From positions 124,001 through 188,000 of the forward strand of contig NZ_JAVAMB010000003.1 of NCBI RefSeq assembly GCF_030730925.1: a stretch of 64,000 nucleotides of DNA. The letters are read 5' to 3'. The stretch comes from Flavobacterium sp. DG2-3 (GTDB taxonomy: Bacteria > Bacteroidota > Bacteroidia > Flavobacteriales > Flavobacteriaceae). The notes below the pieces were generated by a model. The model saw only the letters and a list, made by a program, of their open reading frames with translations. It made no database searches and had not been told where the DNA came from. Of this stretch, positions 44,456 to 51,780 are shown one piece after another. Every line of letters starts with the position of its first letter. Position 1 is the first letter of the stretch. The position numbers and the translations under genes were made by a program.

Positions 44456-45628
44456 ATGAATATAGAAGATCTTGGTTTTGAAACACAAGCCATCAGAACA
44501 CATTTAGAAAAAACACAATTTCAGGAACATTCAACTCCTTTGTACTTATCATCAAGCTTTATATTTGAAGATGCAGAGGATATGAGAGCTTCTTTTACAG
44601 AAGAAAAAGTCCGCAATATTTACTCTCGTTTTAGCAATCCAAACACAACAGAATTTGTTGATAAAGTTTGTGCGATGGAAGGTGCCGAAGCGGGTTACGC
44701 TTTTGCAACCGGAATGGCTGCAATCTATTCGACTTTTGCAGCTTTATTAGAATCAGGAGATCATATTGTTTCTGCTGGAAGTGTTTTTGGTTCGACTCAC
44801 GCTTTGTTTATGACCTATTTTCCAAAATGGAAAATCGAAACTTCGTATTTTGATATCAATAAACCAGAAACAATTGAGAGTTTTATTAAGCCAAATACTA
44901 AAATCTTATATGCTGAAACGCCTACAAATCCAGGTGTAGATGTAATTGATTTGGAACTTTTGGGGCAAATTGCAAAAAAGCACAATTTGATTTTAATAAT
45001 TGACAACTGTTTTGCAACGCCTTACATTCAGCAGCCTATTAAATACGGTGCGCATATCGTAGTGCATTCTGCAACAAAATTAATGGACGGTCAAGGTCGT
45101 GTTTTAGGAGGAGTTGCAGTTGGAGACGCAGAGCTGATTCGTCAAATCTATTTGTTTTCAAGAAATACAGGGCCGGCAATGTCGCCATTTAATGCATGGG
45201 TGTTGTCAAAAAGTTTAGAAACTTTGGCTGTTCGTGTGGACAGACATTGCGAAAATGCTTTGAAAGTAGCTGAGTTTTTAGAGAGTCATCCAAATGTAAA
45301 CAGTGTAAAATATCCTTTTTTAAAATCGCATCCAAAATATGAAATTGCCAAAAAGCAAATGCGTTCAGGCGGTAACATTATTGCGATTGAAATTAAAGGC
45401 GGATTAGAAGCAGGAAGAAAATTTTTGAACAAAATTAAATTATGTTCTCTTTCTGCAAATATTGGCGATGTAAAAACAATTGTAACACATCCAGCTTCTA
45501 CAACACACAGCAAATTATCTGAAGAAGATCAATTAGCAGTTGGAATCACACAAGGTTTAGTTCGTGTTTCTGTTGGTTTAGAAACTGTAGAAGATGTAAT
45601 TGCAGATTTAAAGCAGGCGTTGGAATAA
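44456..45628 (+). CDS. Trans-sulfuration family PLP enzyme (MetB/MetZ type)
   Basis: 390 residues of the Cys/Met metabolism PLP family: STPLYLSSSFIFEDAEDMR, YSRFSNPNTTEFVDKV, the PLP lysine in HSATKLMDGQGRVLGG and ANIGDVKTIVTHPASTTHSK. Its length and motifs fit cystathionine gamma-synthase or O-succinyl/acetylhomoserine sulfhydrylase (MetZ); I cannot separate these by eye. With metY this gives two enzymes able to add sulfur to acylhomoserine. Confidence 0.88.
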   Translation: MNIEDLGFETQAIRTHLEKTQFQEHSTPLYLSSSFIFEDAEDMRASFTEEKVRNIYSRFSNPNTTEFVDKVCAMEGAEAGYAFATGMAAIYSTFAALLESGDHIVSAGSVFGSTHALFMTYFPKWKIETSYFDINKPETIESFIKPNTKILYAETPTNPGVDVIDLELLGQIAKKHNLILIIDNCFATPYIQQPIKYGAHIVVHSATKLMDGQGRVLGGVAVGDAELIRQIYLFSRNTGPAMSPFNAWVLSKSLETLAVRVDRHCENALKVAEFLESHPNVNSVKYPFLKSHPKYEIAKKQMRSGGNIIAIEIKGGLEAGRKFLNKIKLCSLSANIGDVKTIVTHPASTTHSKLSEEDQLAVGITQGLVRVSVGLETVEDVIADLKQALE

Positions 45629-45648
45629 TTTTAGATTTTAGAGTTCAG

Positions 45649-45735
45649 TCCCGATAGCTATCGGGATGGAATGACTTAACTTATATAAAAAAACGATTTT
45701 TGATAGCAATAGCTACTATTGAAAATCGTTTTTTC
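45649..45735. repeat. Perfect palindrome and terminator after the trans-sulfuration gene
   Basis: TCCCGATAGCTATCGGGA (45649-45666) is a perfect palindrome. Then AAAAAACGATTTT (45688) and AAAATCGTTTTTT (45722-45734) form a strong terminator stem. Confidence 0.8.
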
Positions 45736-45800
45736 TTTTGCAAATAAAGTCGTTTTTTAAATAAGATAGATTAAGTAGAGTATAAGTCATTTAAATATCA

Positions 45801-45808
45801 TACTTTTG
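45801..45808 (+). promoter_or_regulatory. Promoter -7 of the Rrf2 regulator gene
   Basis: TACTTTTG matches TAnnTTTG, 74 bases before the GTG start; no TTG at the right distance. Confidence 0.4.
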
Positions 45809-45881
45809 TTTTCTAATAAAATTTAGAGTTATGATAATAGTGAAATCTAAAATCTACATTCTAAAATCTAAAATCTAGTAC

Positions 45882-46292
45882 GTGCTTTCAAAGAAAACAA
45901 AATACGGAATTAAAGCTTTAACTTATTTAGCGAGACGTGAGAATAACGAACCGGTACAAATTGCAGAAATTGCAAAAAGCGAACATATTTCGATTAAATT
46001 TTTAGAAAGTATTTTGCTTCTTCTAAGAAATTCTGGATTTCTTGGAGCAAAAAAAGGAAAAGGTGGCGGTTACTACTTAATAAAAGACCCGAAAGATATC
46101 AGCATGGCAAAAGTCTACCGTATTTTGGAAGGTCCAATTGCACTTTTACCTTGTGCCAGCCATAATTTCTACGAAAGATGCGACGATTGCGACGACGAAA
46201 CAACTTGCGCGGCGCGTCGATTAATGACGGAAGTGCGTGACAATACTCTTAAAATATTAGAAAGCAATTCTTTGGCAGATATCGCTTTTTAA
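45882..46292 (+). CDS. Rrf2-family transcriptional regulator (probable sulfur regulator)
   Basis: 136 residues with the Rrf2 winged helix: KKTKYGIKALTYLAR, PVQIAEIAKSEHISIKFLE, FLGAKKGKGGGYYL. It starts with GTG at 45882. The C-terminal half has four cysteines in LPCASHNFYERCDDCDDETTCA (spacing 8, 2 and 6 between them), which could hold an Fe-S cluster or sense thiols. Its place between methionine and sulfate-assimilation genes, and the shared motif in three nearby promoters, suggest a CymR/CysR-like role. This is inference. Confidence 0.85.
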   Translation: MLSKKTKYGIKALTYLARRENNEPVQIAEIAKSEHISIKFLESILLLLRNSGFLGAKKGKGGGYYLIKDPKDISMAKVYRILEGPIALLPCASHNFYERCDDCDDETTCAARRLMTEVRDNTLKILESNSLADIAF

Positions 46293-46300
46293 TTTTTTTT

Positions 46301-46459
46301 AACCATATAAGTTATATAAGCTTATTCGATTTGTCCTGCAAGGTTTCCAAAACCTTGTAGGTATTCAATCATATTTTCCTAAAAATTACACCTACAAGGT
46401 TTTGGAAACCTTGCAGGAGCGCGCCGAAGCTAAATTGAACTTATATAACTTATATGGTT
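46301..46459. repeat. 159-base AACCATATAAG element carrying two CCTGCAAGG palindromes
   Basis: Ends AACCATATAAGTTATATAAG (46301-46320) and CTTATATAACTTATATGGTT (46440-46459). The interior holds CCTGCAAGG...CCTTGTAGG (46335-46361) and its inverse (46391-46417). A composite of two repeat families seen elsewhere in the window. Confidence 0.8.
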
Positions 46460-46467
46460 AAAAAAAC

Positions 46468-47250
46468 TTAAAATATCAGTTTGTAGCCTGCAAGGAAAAG
46501 CATTACGGCAATAGCGTTTCTAAGAAACTGATCTGGCACTTTTCCGCTAAGCATACTTCCCATATAGATTCCTGGAAGTGATCCCATTAATAATTGACCT
46601 AATAATCCCAAATCAAGATTTCCCATAGAAGCATGGCCGATTCCTGCAACTAAAGTTAACGGAACGGCGTGTGCGATTTCTGTCCCTACCAGTTTTGGAG
46701 TTGGCAGTAAAGGATAAAGAAAAAATAAAGTTACAGTTCCTAAAGCTCCTGCGCCAATTGAAGTCAGGGTTACGGTTGCTCCTAATAAAACTCCAATTCC
46801 AATAGTTAGCATATTTTGAGTTGTGCTTTCTGTATGAAATTTATCTCCAGCGTGCTTCTGCGAAAACTTCATTAATTTTTGCTTGAAAATAATCGCAACA
46901 GAAGTAAATAATAATGCCCAGCCTAAACTTTGTTTGATAACACGATTGATGGTTTCAATATCTGTTTTGATGCTATGCAATATCCATAATGTGAGCAAAG
47001 CAGCGGGAACGCTTCCTAAAGTAAGCCAGCCTGTAATTTTCCAGTTGATATTGCCTTTTTTGTTATGAACAAAAATTCCTCCGGCTTTAGTAAAAGCAGC
47101 GTAAAGTAAATCGGTTCCTACTGCTGTTGTGGGAGGTATGTTAAAGTATAATAAAATAGGAGTCATTAAAGAGCCACCTCCAACGCCTGTTAACCCTACA
47201 ATAAAACCAACCACTAAACCTGCAATGACAAGACCAATCTGAAAATCCAT
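46468..47250 (-). CDS. TSUP family (TauE/SafE) anion transporter
   Basis: 260 residues with eight or so hydrophobic segments and the TSUP pattern GLVVGFIVGLTGVGGGSLMTP and GVLLGATVTLTSIGAGALG. The family exports or imports sulfite, sulfonates or related anions. Transcribed away from a second TSUP gene at 47561. A copy of the sulfur motif lies 39-59 bases upstream of its ATG. The substrate is inferred from context: a sulfur oxyanion. Confidence 0.87.
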   Translation of the reverse strand: MDFQIGLVIAGLVVGFIVGLTGVGGGSLMTPILLYFNIPPTTAVGTDLLYAAFTKAGGIFVHNKKGNINWKITGWLTLGSVPAALLTLWILHSIKTDIETINRVIKQSLGWALLFTSVAIIFKQKLMKFSQKHAGDKFHTESTTQNMLTIGIGVLLGATVTLTSIGAGALGTVTLFFLYPLLPTPKLVGTEIAHAVPLTLVAGIGHASMGNLDLGLLGQLLMGSLPGIYMGSMLSGKVPDQFLRNAIAVMLFLAGYKLIF

Positions 47251-47288
47251 GAAAAAATATTTGCCGCTAAAATAATAACATTTTTATA

Positions 47289-47309
47289 ATTATCCTATAG
47301 ATTTGGTAG
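47289..47309 (-). promoter_or_regulatory. Sulfur-operator-like motif, copy C
   Basis: Minus strand reads CTACCAAATCTATAGGATAA(T): 16 of 21 positions match the motif at 47508-47528. It sits downstream of a -7 candidate TATTTTTG (47337-47344, minus), inside the predicted leader. Confidence 0.55.
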
Positions 47310-47469
47310 AGATTAAATGTGTATTTTTGTAAATCACAAAAATAGGGTGTGCTGTTAAAATAAGACGAAGCAGTACAATATTTGTTAAATTAATTACTAA
47401 TTCCTTTTTAAATGTCTGTTATCTTGGTTTATAAGGTGATAGCTAATGCAAAAAAGTAAATATATTATT

Positions 47470-47498
47470 TTGATATTTCGAAATATGTAGTACATTTG
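47470..47498 (+). promoter_or_regulatory. Promoter of the sulfate-assimilation operon
   Basis: TTG at 47470-47472, 18 bases, TACATTTG at 47491-47498: a full promoter match, 63 bases before the TSUP ATG. Confidence 0.75.
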
Positions 47499-47507
47499 CA
47501 AAGTAAT

Positions 47508-47530
47508 CTACTAAGCCGATAGGGTAATGG
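47508..47530 (+). promoter_or_regulatory. Sulfur-operator-like motif, copy A
   Basis: CTACTAAGCCGATAGGGTAA(TGG), overlapping the expected transcription start. It shares GATAGGGTAAT with copy B and CTACyAArycKATAGG with copy C. A repressor bound here would block the operon. Confidence 0.6.
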
Positions 47531-47560
47531 ATTTTTAAGAACAAAACAAATTCTTAAAAT

Positions 47561-48463
47561 ATGGAAAATGAACTTAAGTTAGACAACACAACGGTAAAGT
47601 CATATGCTTTATCAAAAGAAAAATTATGGATTGCGATTCCCGTAATTTTGTTGTTAGGTTTGGTAGCTACATTAATTTATAATCATCACGCTGAATTTTC
47701 ATGGGATGGTTTTGTTCAGGGATTTGATGAAAGTCTTTTAGCGTTCTTTTTAATTGGTGTTTTTGCTCAATTGGTAGACGGAGCTTTAGGAATGGGATAT
47801 GGAGCAACTGCAACATCATTTCTTTTGGCTTATGGAGTTCCGCCAGTTGTGAGCAGTACGGCGGTTCACGTTTCAGAAATGTTTACCACTGGAGCGTCGG
47901 CACTTTCGCATCACCGTTTTGGAAACATCAACAAAAAACTGGTAAAACATTTATTGATTCCAGGAGTTTTAGGTTCGATTACTGGAGCTTATTTATTGTC
48001 AGATGTGATTGATGGCGATATTATCAAGCCTTTCATAGCAGTTTATATGATTGTTTTGGCTGTAATTATTATCAAAAAAGCGTTGAAGAAAAATGTTGAA
48101 AAAAAGAAAACCAAAAAGCTAGGCGTTTTAGCTGTTTTTGGAGGTTTTATGGATTCAGTTGGCGGCGGAGGCTGGGGACCTATTGTAACTTCAACTTTAT
48201 TAGGGAGAGGAAGAAATCCGAAATATACTATTGGTTCGGTTAATGCAGCTGAGTTTGCGATTTCGTTTGCAAGTGGAATCACTTTCATGCTTTTTGGAGG
48301 AATCCACGGATGGCAGGTAATTATCGGGCTGATTTTAGGAGGCGTAATTGCAGCACCGATTGCAGCATTTTTAGTAAATAAAATTAAAAGAAAACCAATG
48401 ATGGTTGCGGTTGGGATTCTAATTATATTATTGAGTTTAAAAACATTATCTAAATTATTTTAA
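47561..48463 (+). CDS. TSUP family sulfur-anion transporter, first gene of the cys operon
   Basis: 300 residues; a cytoplasmic N-terminus, then eight or so hydrophobic segments with FAQLVDGALGMGYGATATS, FMDSVGGGGWGPIVTS and GGVIAAPIAAFLVNK, the two TSUP half-repeats. Likely the sulfate or sulfite permease feeding the operon, since it is followed 25 bases later by APS reductase. Only distantly like the divergent TSUP protein. Confidence 0.88.
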   Translation: MENELKLDNTTVKSYALSKEKLWIAIPVILLLGLVATLIYNHHAEFSWDGFVQGFDESLLAFFLIGVFAQLVDGALGMGYGATATSFLLAYGVPPVVSSTAVHVSEMFTTGASALSHHRFGNINKKLVKHLLIPGVLGSITGAYLLSDVIDGDIIKPFIAVYMIVLAVIIIKKALKKNVEKKKTKKLGVLAVFGGFMDSVGGGGWGPIVTSTLLGRGRNPKYTIGSVNAAEFAISFASGITFMLFGGIHGWQVIIGLILGGVIAAPIAAFLVNKIKRKPMMVAVGILIILLSLKTLSKLF

Positions 48464-48488
48464 AGAATAATTTTAGAAAGGAGAGATT

Positions 48489-49199
48489 ATGAGTGCGAAT
48501 ATTGTACAAGAATTATTAGAAAAAACTGCAGCTCTTTCGCTTGACGAAACCTTAGTTTTTTTAGCAAATGAGTTTCCGGGAAAAGTAATTTTTTCGACTT
48601 CTTTTGGTCAGGAAGATCAGGTAATTACCGATTTCATTGCAAAAAGTAACACTGATATTACCGTGTTTACTTTAGATACCGGAAGATTATTTCAGGAAAC
48701 GTATGATGTTTTTCATAAAACATTAAAAAAATACAAAAGACCAATCGAAGTCTTTTTCCCAGAAGCAGCTTCAGTAGAAAATCTGCTTCAGACAAAAGGG
48801 CCGAACAGTTTTTACGATTCGGTTGAAAATAGAAAAGAATGCTGTTTCATTCGAAAAGTGGTTCCGTTAAGAAAAGCTTTGGCAGGGAATTCAGTTTGGA
48901 TTACAGGTTTAAGAGCCGAACAATCAGAAAACAGAAGCGATTTGCATTTATTTGAATACGACGGAGGTTTCGAAATCATCAAATTCAATCCATTGCTAAA
49001 ATGGACTTTAGAAGAAGTTGAAACGTATCTTTCAGAAAATAATGTTCCGCAAAATGCTTTACACAAACAAGGTTTCGTAAGTATCGGCTGTGCGCCTTGT
49101 ACAAGAGCCATTTTTCCAGGAGAAGATATCAGAGCCGGAAGATGGTGGTGGGAGTCAAGCCATAAAGAGTGCGGTTTACATGGTGCAAAAAAAGAGTAA
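48489..49199 (+). CDS. cysH: Adenylylsulfate (APS) reductase, Fe-S type
   Basis: Reduces activated sulfate to sulfite. 236 residues with the nucleotide loop FSTSFGQEDQVI and the catalytic-cysteine tail KECGLH. It has the paired cysteines RKECCFIRK and GCAPCTRAI that ligate a [4Fe-4S] cluster, so it should use APS rather than PAPS. No APS kinase gene or CysC domain is present in the operon, which agrees. Confidence 0.93.
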   Translation: MSANIVQELLEKTAALSLDETLVFLANEFPGKVIFSTSFGQEDQVITDFIAKSNTDITVFTLDTGRLFQETYDVFHKTLKKYKRPIEVFFPEAASVENLLQTKGPNSFYDSVENRKECCFIRKVVPLRKALAGNSVWITGLRAEQSENRSDLHLFEYDGGFEIIKFNPLLKWTLEEVETYLSENNVPQNALHKQGFVSIGCAPCTRAIFPGEDIRAGRWWWESSHKECGLHGAKKE

Positions 49200-49252
49200 C
49201 TGCAGAGAGAATAGAAAATAGAATTAAGTATTAAGAAAACCTACTCTATTTA

Positions 49253-49345
49253 AAGTTCCGGAGGAACGATCCATATTGTAGCGCCGGATTTTAATCCGGG
49301 GAGACGTCAAAGAAATCGCAAAAACGGATTTTAATCCGTTGAATA
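49253..49345. repeat. GTTCCGGAGGAACGA repeat element
   Basis: A unit AGTTCCGGAGGAACGA...TTGTAGC..CCGGATTTTAATCCGG..GAGACG, with a related copy at about 59628-59686. Palindromic, non-coding. Confidence 0.65.
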
Positions 49346-49434
49346 ATGAATAAGAATAGAATAGCAAAAGTTTAAGATTTTAACAACTTGAAACTTGAAA
49401 CCTTAAACTTGAAACAAAAAAAATAACAACAATA

Positions 49435-50334
49435 ATGAGTTCAGTATTAAAAACAAACGCTTTAGAGAGTGAAGCGATATACATTTTCAGAGAAGTAATT
49501 TCACAGTTTGACAAACCGGTTTTACTTTTCTCAGGAGGAAAAGATTCTATTACATTGGTGCGTTTGGCGCAAAAAGCATTTTTCCCTGCTAAGATTCCGT
49601 TTCCTCTATTGCACGTTGATACAGGACACAATTTTCCTGAGACAATTGCTTTCAGAGATAAATTGGTAGAAGAATTAGGTTTAGAGTTGATCGTTCGTAA
49701 TGTTCAGGATGCTATTGATGAAGGAAAAGTAGTTGAAGAAACTGGAAAATATTCTAGTAGAAACAGCTTGCAGACTACAACACTTTTAGATGCCATTGAA
49801 GAATTTAAGTTTGATGCTTGTATTGGTGGAGCGCGTCGTGATGAAGAAAAAGCAAGAGCTAAAGAACGTATTTTCTCTGTTCGTGACGATTTCGGACAAT
49901 GGGACGAAAAAAATCAGAGACCTGAGTTGTTTGATATTTTGAATGGAAAAATCGAAAACGGACAAAACGTTCGTGTTTTCCCAATTTCAAACTGGACAGA
50001 ATTAGATGTTTGGAGTTATATCGAAAAAGAAAAAATCGAGATTCCTTCAATCTATTTTTCACATAAAAGAAAAGTTTTTTTGAGAGACGGTTTAATCTGG
50101 TCGCATTCTCCTTTTGTGTACCAAGAAGAAGACGAACAAATCGAAGAAAGAATTGTTCGCTTCAGAACCGTTGGAGATATGAGCTGTACAGCAGCTGTTG
50201 AATCTTACGCAGCAACAATCGAAGAAGTTGTGGGTGAAATAAGAAGTTCAACCATTTCTGAAAGAGGAGCCAGAATCGACGACAAACGTTCTGAAGCTGC
50301 AATGGAGAAAAGAAAACAACAAGGGTACTTTTAA
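49435..50334 (+). CDS. cysD: Sulfate adenylyltransferase subunit 2
   Basis: ATP sulfurylase catalytic subunit; forms APS from sulfate and ATP with CysN. 299 residues with the PP-loop LLFSGGKDSITLVRLAQ, HVDTGHNFPETI, GGARRDEEKARAKER and the C-terminal CTAAVES. It is followed by cysN after 134 bases of A/T-rich repeat-like spacer. Confidence 0.97.
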   Translation: MSSVLKTNALESEAIYIFREVISQFDKPVLLFSGGKDSITLVRLAQKAFFPAKIPFPLLHVDTGHNFPETIAFRDKLVEELGLELIVRNVQDAIDEGKVVEETGKYSSRNSLQTTTLLDAIEEFKFDACIGGARRDEEKARAKERIFSVRDDFGQWDEKNQRPELFDILNGKIENGQNVRVFPISNWTELDVWSYIEKEKIEIPSIYFSHKRKVFLRDGLIWSHSPFVYQEEDEQIEERIVRFRTVGDMSCTAAVESYAATIEEVVGEIRSSTISERGARIDDKRSEAAMEKRKQQGYF

Positions 50335-50468
50335 TTCAATTAAAAATTAGAATTAAAAATTAAAAATTTCAAAAAAAACTAAGATTTAAAATTTTGTGTA
50401 AGCGTTCCAATAACTTGAAACATTAAACTTGAAACAAAATTTTTAAACCTGAAACAAAATATTACAGA

Positions 50469-51713
50469 ATGGACGTTTTAAAAATAGCAACAGCAGGAAG
50501 TGTAGATGATGGAAAAAGTACTTTGATCGGAAGATTATTGTACGATACAAAATCGTTGACAACAGATAAAATCGAAGCAATCGAGAAAAGCAGTAAACAA
50601 AAAGGATACGATTACCTTGACTTTTCGCTTGCAACAGACGGATTGGTAGCAGAAAGAGAGCAAGGAATTACGATTGACGTTGCACACATTTATTTTTCTA
50701 CAGCAAAGAAAAGTTACATTATTGCAGATACTCCAGGTCACGTAGAATATACAAGAAACATGGTTACAGGAGCTTCAACTTCTCAGGTTTCTATCATTTT
50801 GATCGATGCGAGAAAAGGCGTTATTGAGCAAACTTACCGTCACTTTTTTATCAATAATTTATTGAGAGTAAAAGAAGTAATCGTTGCCATCAATAAAATG
50901 GATTTAGTTGATTATTCAGAAGAAGTTTTCAATAAAATCAAAACTGATTTTGAGGCATTAAATGCAAAAAGTACTTTCAAAGAACAAAACGTAAGCTATA
51001 TTCCGTTAAGTGCAATCAACGGAGGAAATGTAGTTGACAAATCTGAAAACATGCCTTGGTACGATGGACAAACTGTTTTAGAGCATTTAGAAGGATTACA
51101 TTCTCATGATGTTTACGAAGCAGGAAAAGCACGTTTCCCAGTTCAGACTGTTATTCGTCCAAAAACTGATGAATACCACGATTTTAGAGGATACGCAGGA
51201 AAACTATACGGAAATTCTATTAAAGTTGGAGATGCTGTAACAGTTCTTCCTTCATTAACAGAATCTAAAGTTTCTAAAATTCACTTTTTCGATAAATCAT
51301 TTGACGAAGCTACAGCAGGTTCTTCAGTTACAATCGAATTAGAAAATGATATCAATGTTACGAGAGGTGATATGATTGTAAAATCATCTGAACTTCCAAA
51401 AATTGAAAAAGATATTACAACAACGATCTGTTGGATGGACAGTAAAAAACTGGTTGCAGGAACAAAATATTTAGTTCAGCATAACACCAATAGAGTTTTA
51501 GCAAAAGTAGAAAGCATTAAAAATACAATTGCAACAGATTATTCTGGAACAACAGAAGCTTCACAATTAGCGATAAACGAGATTGGAGAAGTAACAATCA
51601 AATTGAGCAAACCATTGTATTTTGATTCTTATAACGAAAATAAATCAAACGGCGCTTTTATCTTAATTGATACCGCTACCAATACCACAGCAGGAGTTGG
51701 ATTTATTAAATAG
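50469..51713 (+). CDS. cysN: Sulfate adenylyltransferase subunit 1 (GTPase)
   Basis: EF-Tu-like GTPase partner of CysD. 414 residues: GSVDDGKSTLIGRLLYD, REQGITIDVAHIYF, DTPGHVEYTRNMVTG, AINKMDLVDYS. It ends after the translation-factor beta domains, with no fused APS kinase. Confidence 0.97.
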   Translation: MDVLKIATAGSVDDGKSTLIGRLLYDTKSLTTDKIEAIEKSSKQKGYDYLDFSLATDGLVAEREQGITIDVAHIYFSTAKKSYIIADTPGHVEYTRNMVTGASTSQVSIILIDARKGVIEQTYRHFFINNLLRVKEVIVAINKMDLVDYSEEVFNKIKTDFEALNAKSTFKEQNVSYIPLSAINGGNVVDKSENMPWYDGQTVLEHLEGLHSHDVYEAGKARFPVQTVIRPKTDEYHDFRGYAGKLYGNSIKVGDAVTVLPSLTESKVSKIHFFDKSFDEATAGSSVTIELENDINVTRGDMIVKSSELPKIEKDITTTICWMDSKKLVAGTKYLVQHNTNRVLAKVESIKNTIATDYSGTTEASQLAINEIGEVTIKLSKPLYFDSYNENKSNGAFILIDTATNTTAGVGFIK

Positions 51714-51780
51714 TTGATGGTTTATGGTTTTTTAGAAACCACTAATAAACGACCAACAATAAACCAAAAACAAGAAAGAA

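Noticed and set aside
45832..45879. A 15-residue frame upstream of the Rrf2 gene
   Set aside because: Its sequence is made of repeated AAATCTAAAATCT-type filler that also occurs near the etf genes; no terminator follows, so it does not resemble the leader modules.
35898..46459. Repeats considered as a CRISPR array or insertion sequence
   Set aside because: Copies are kilobases apart with no regular spacers, no cas genes and no transposase frame; they are short palindromic elements.
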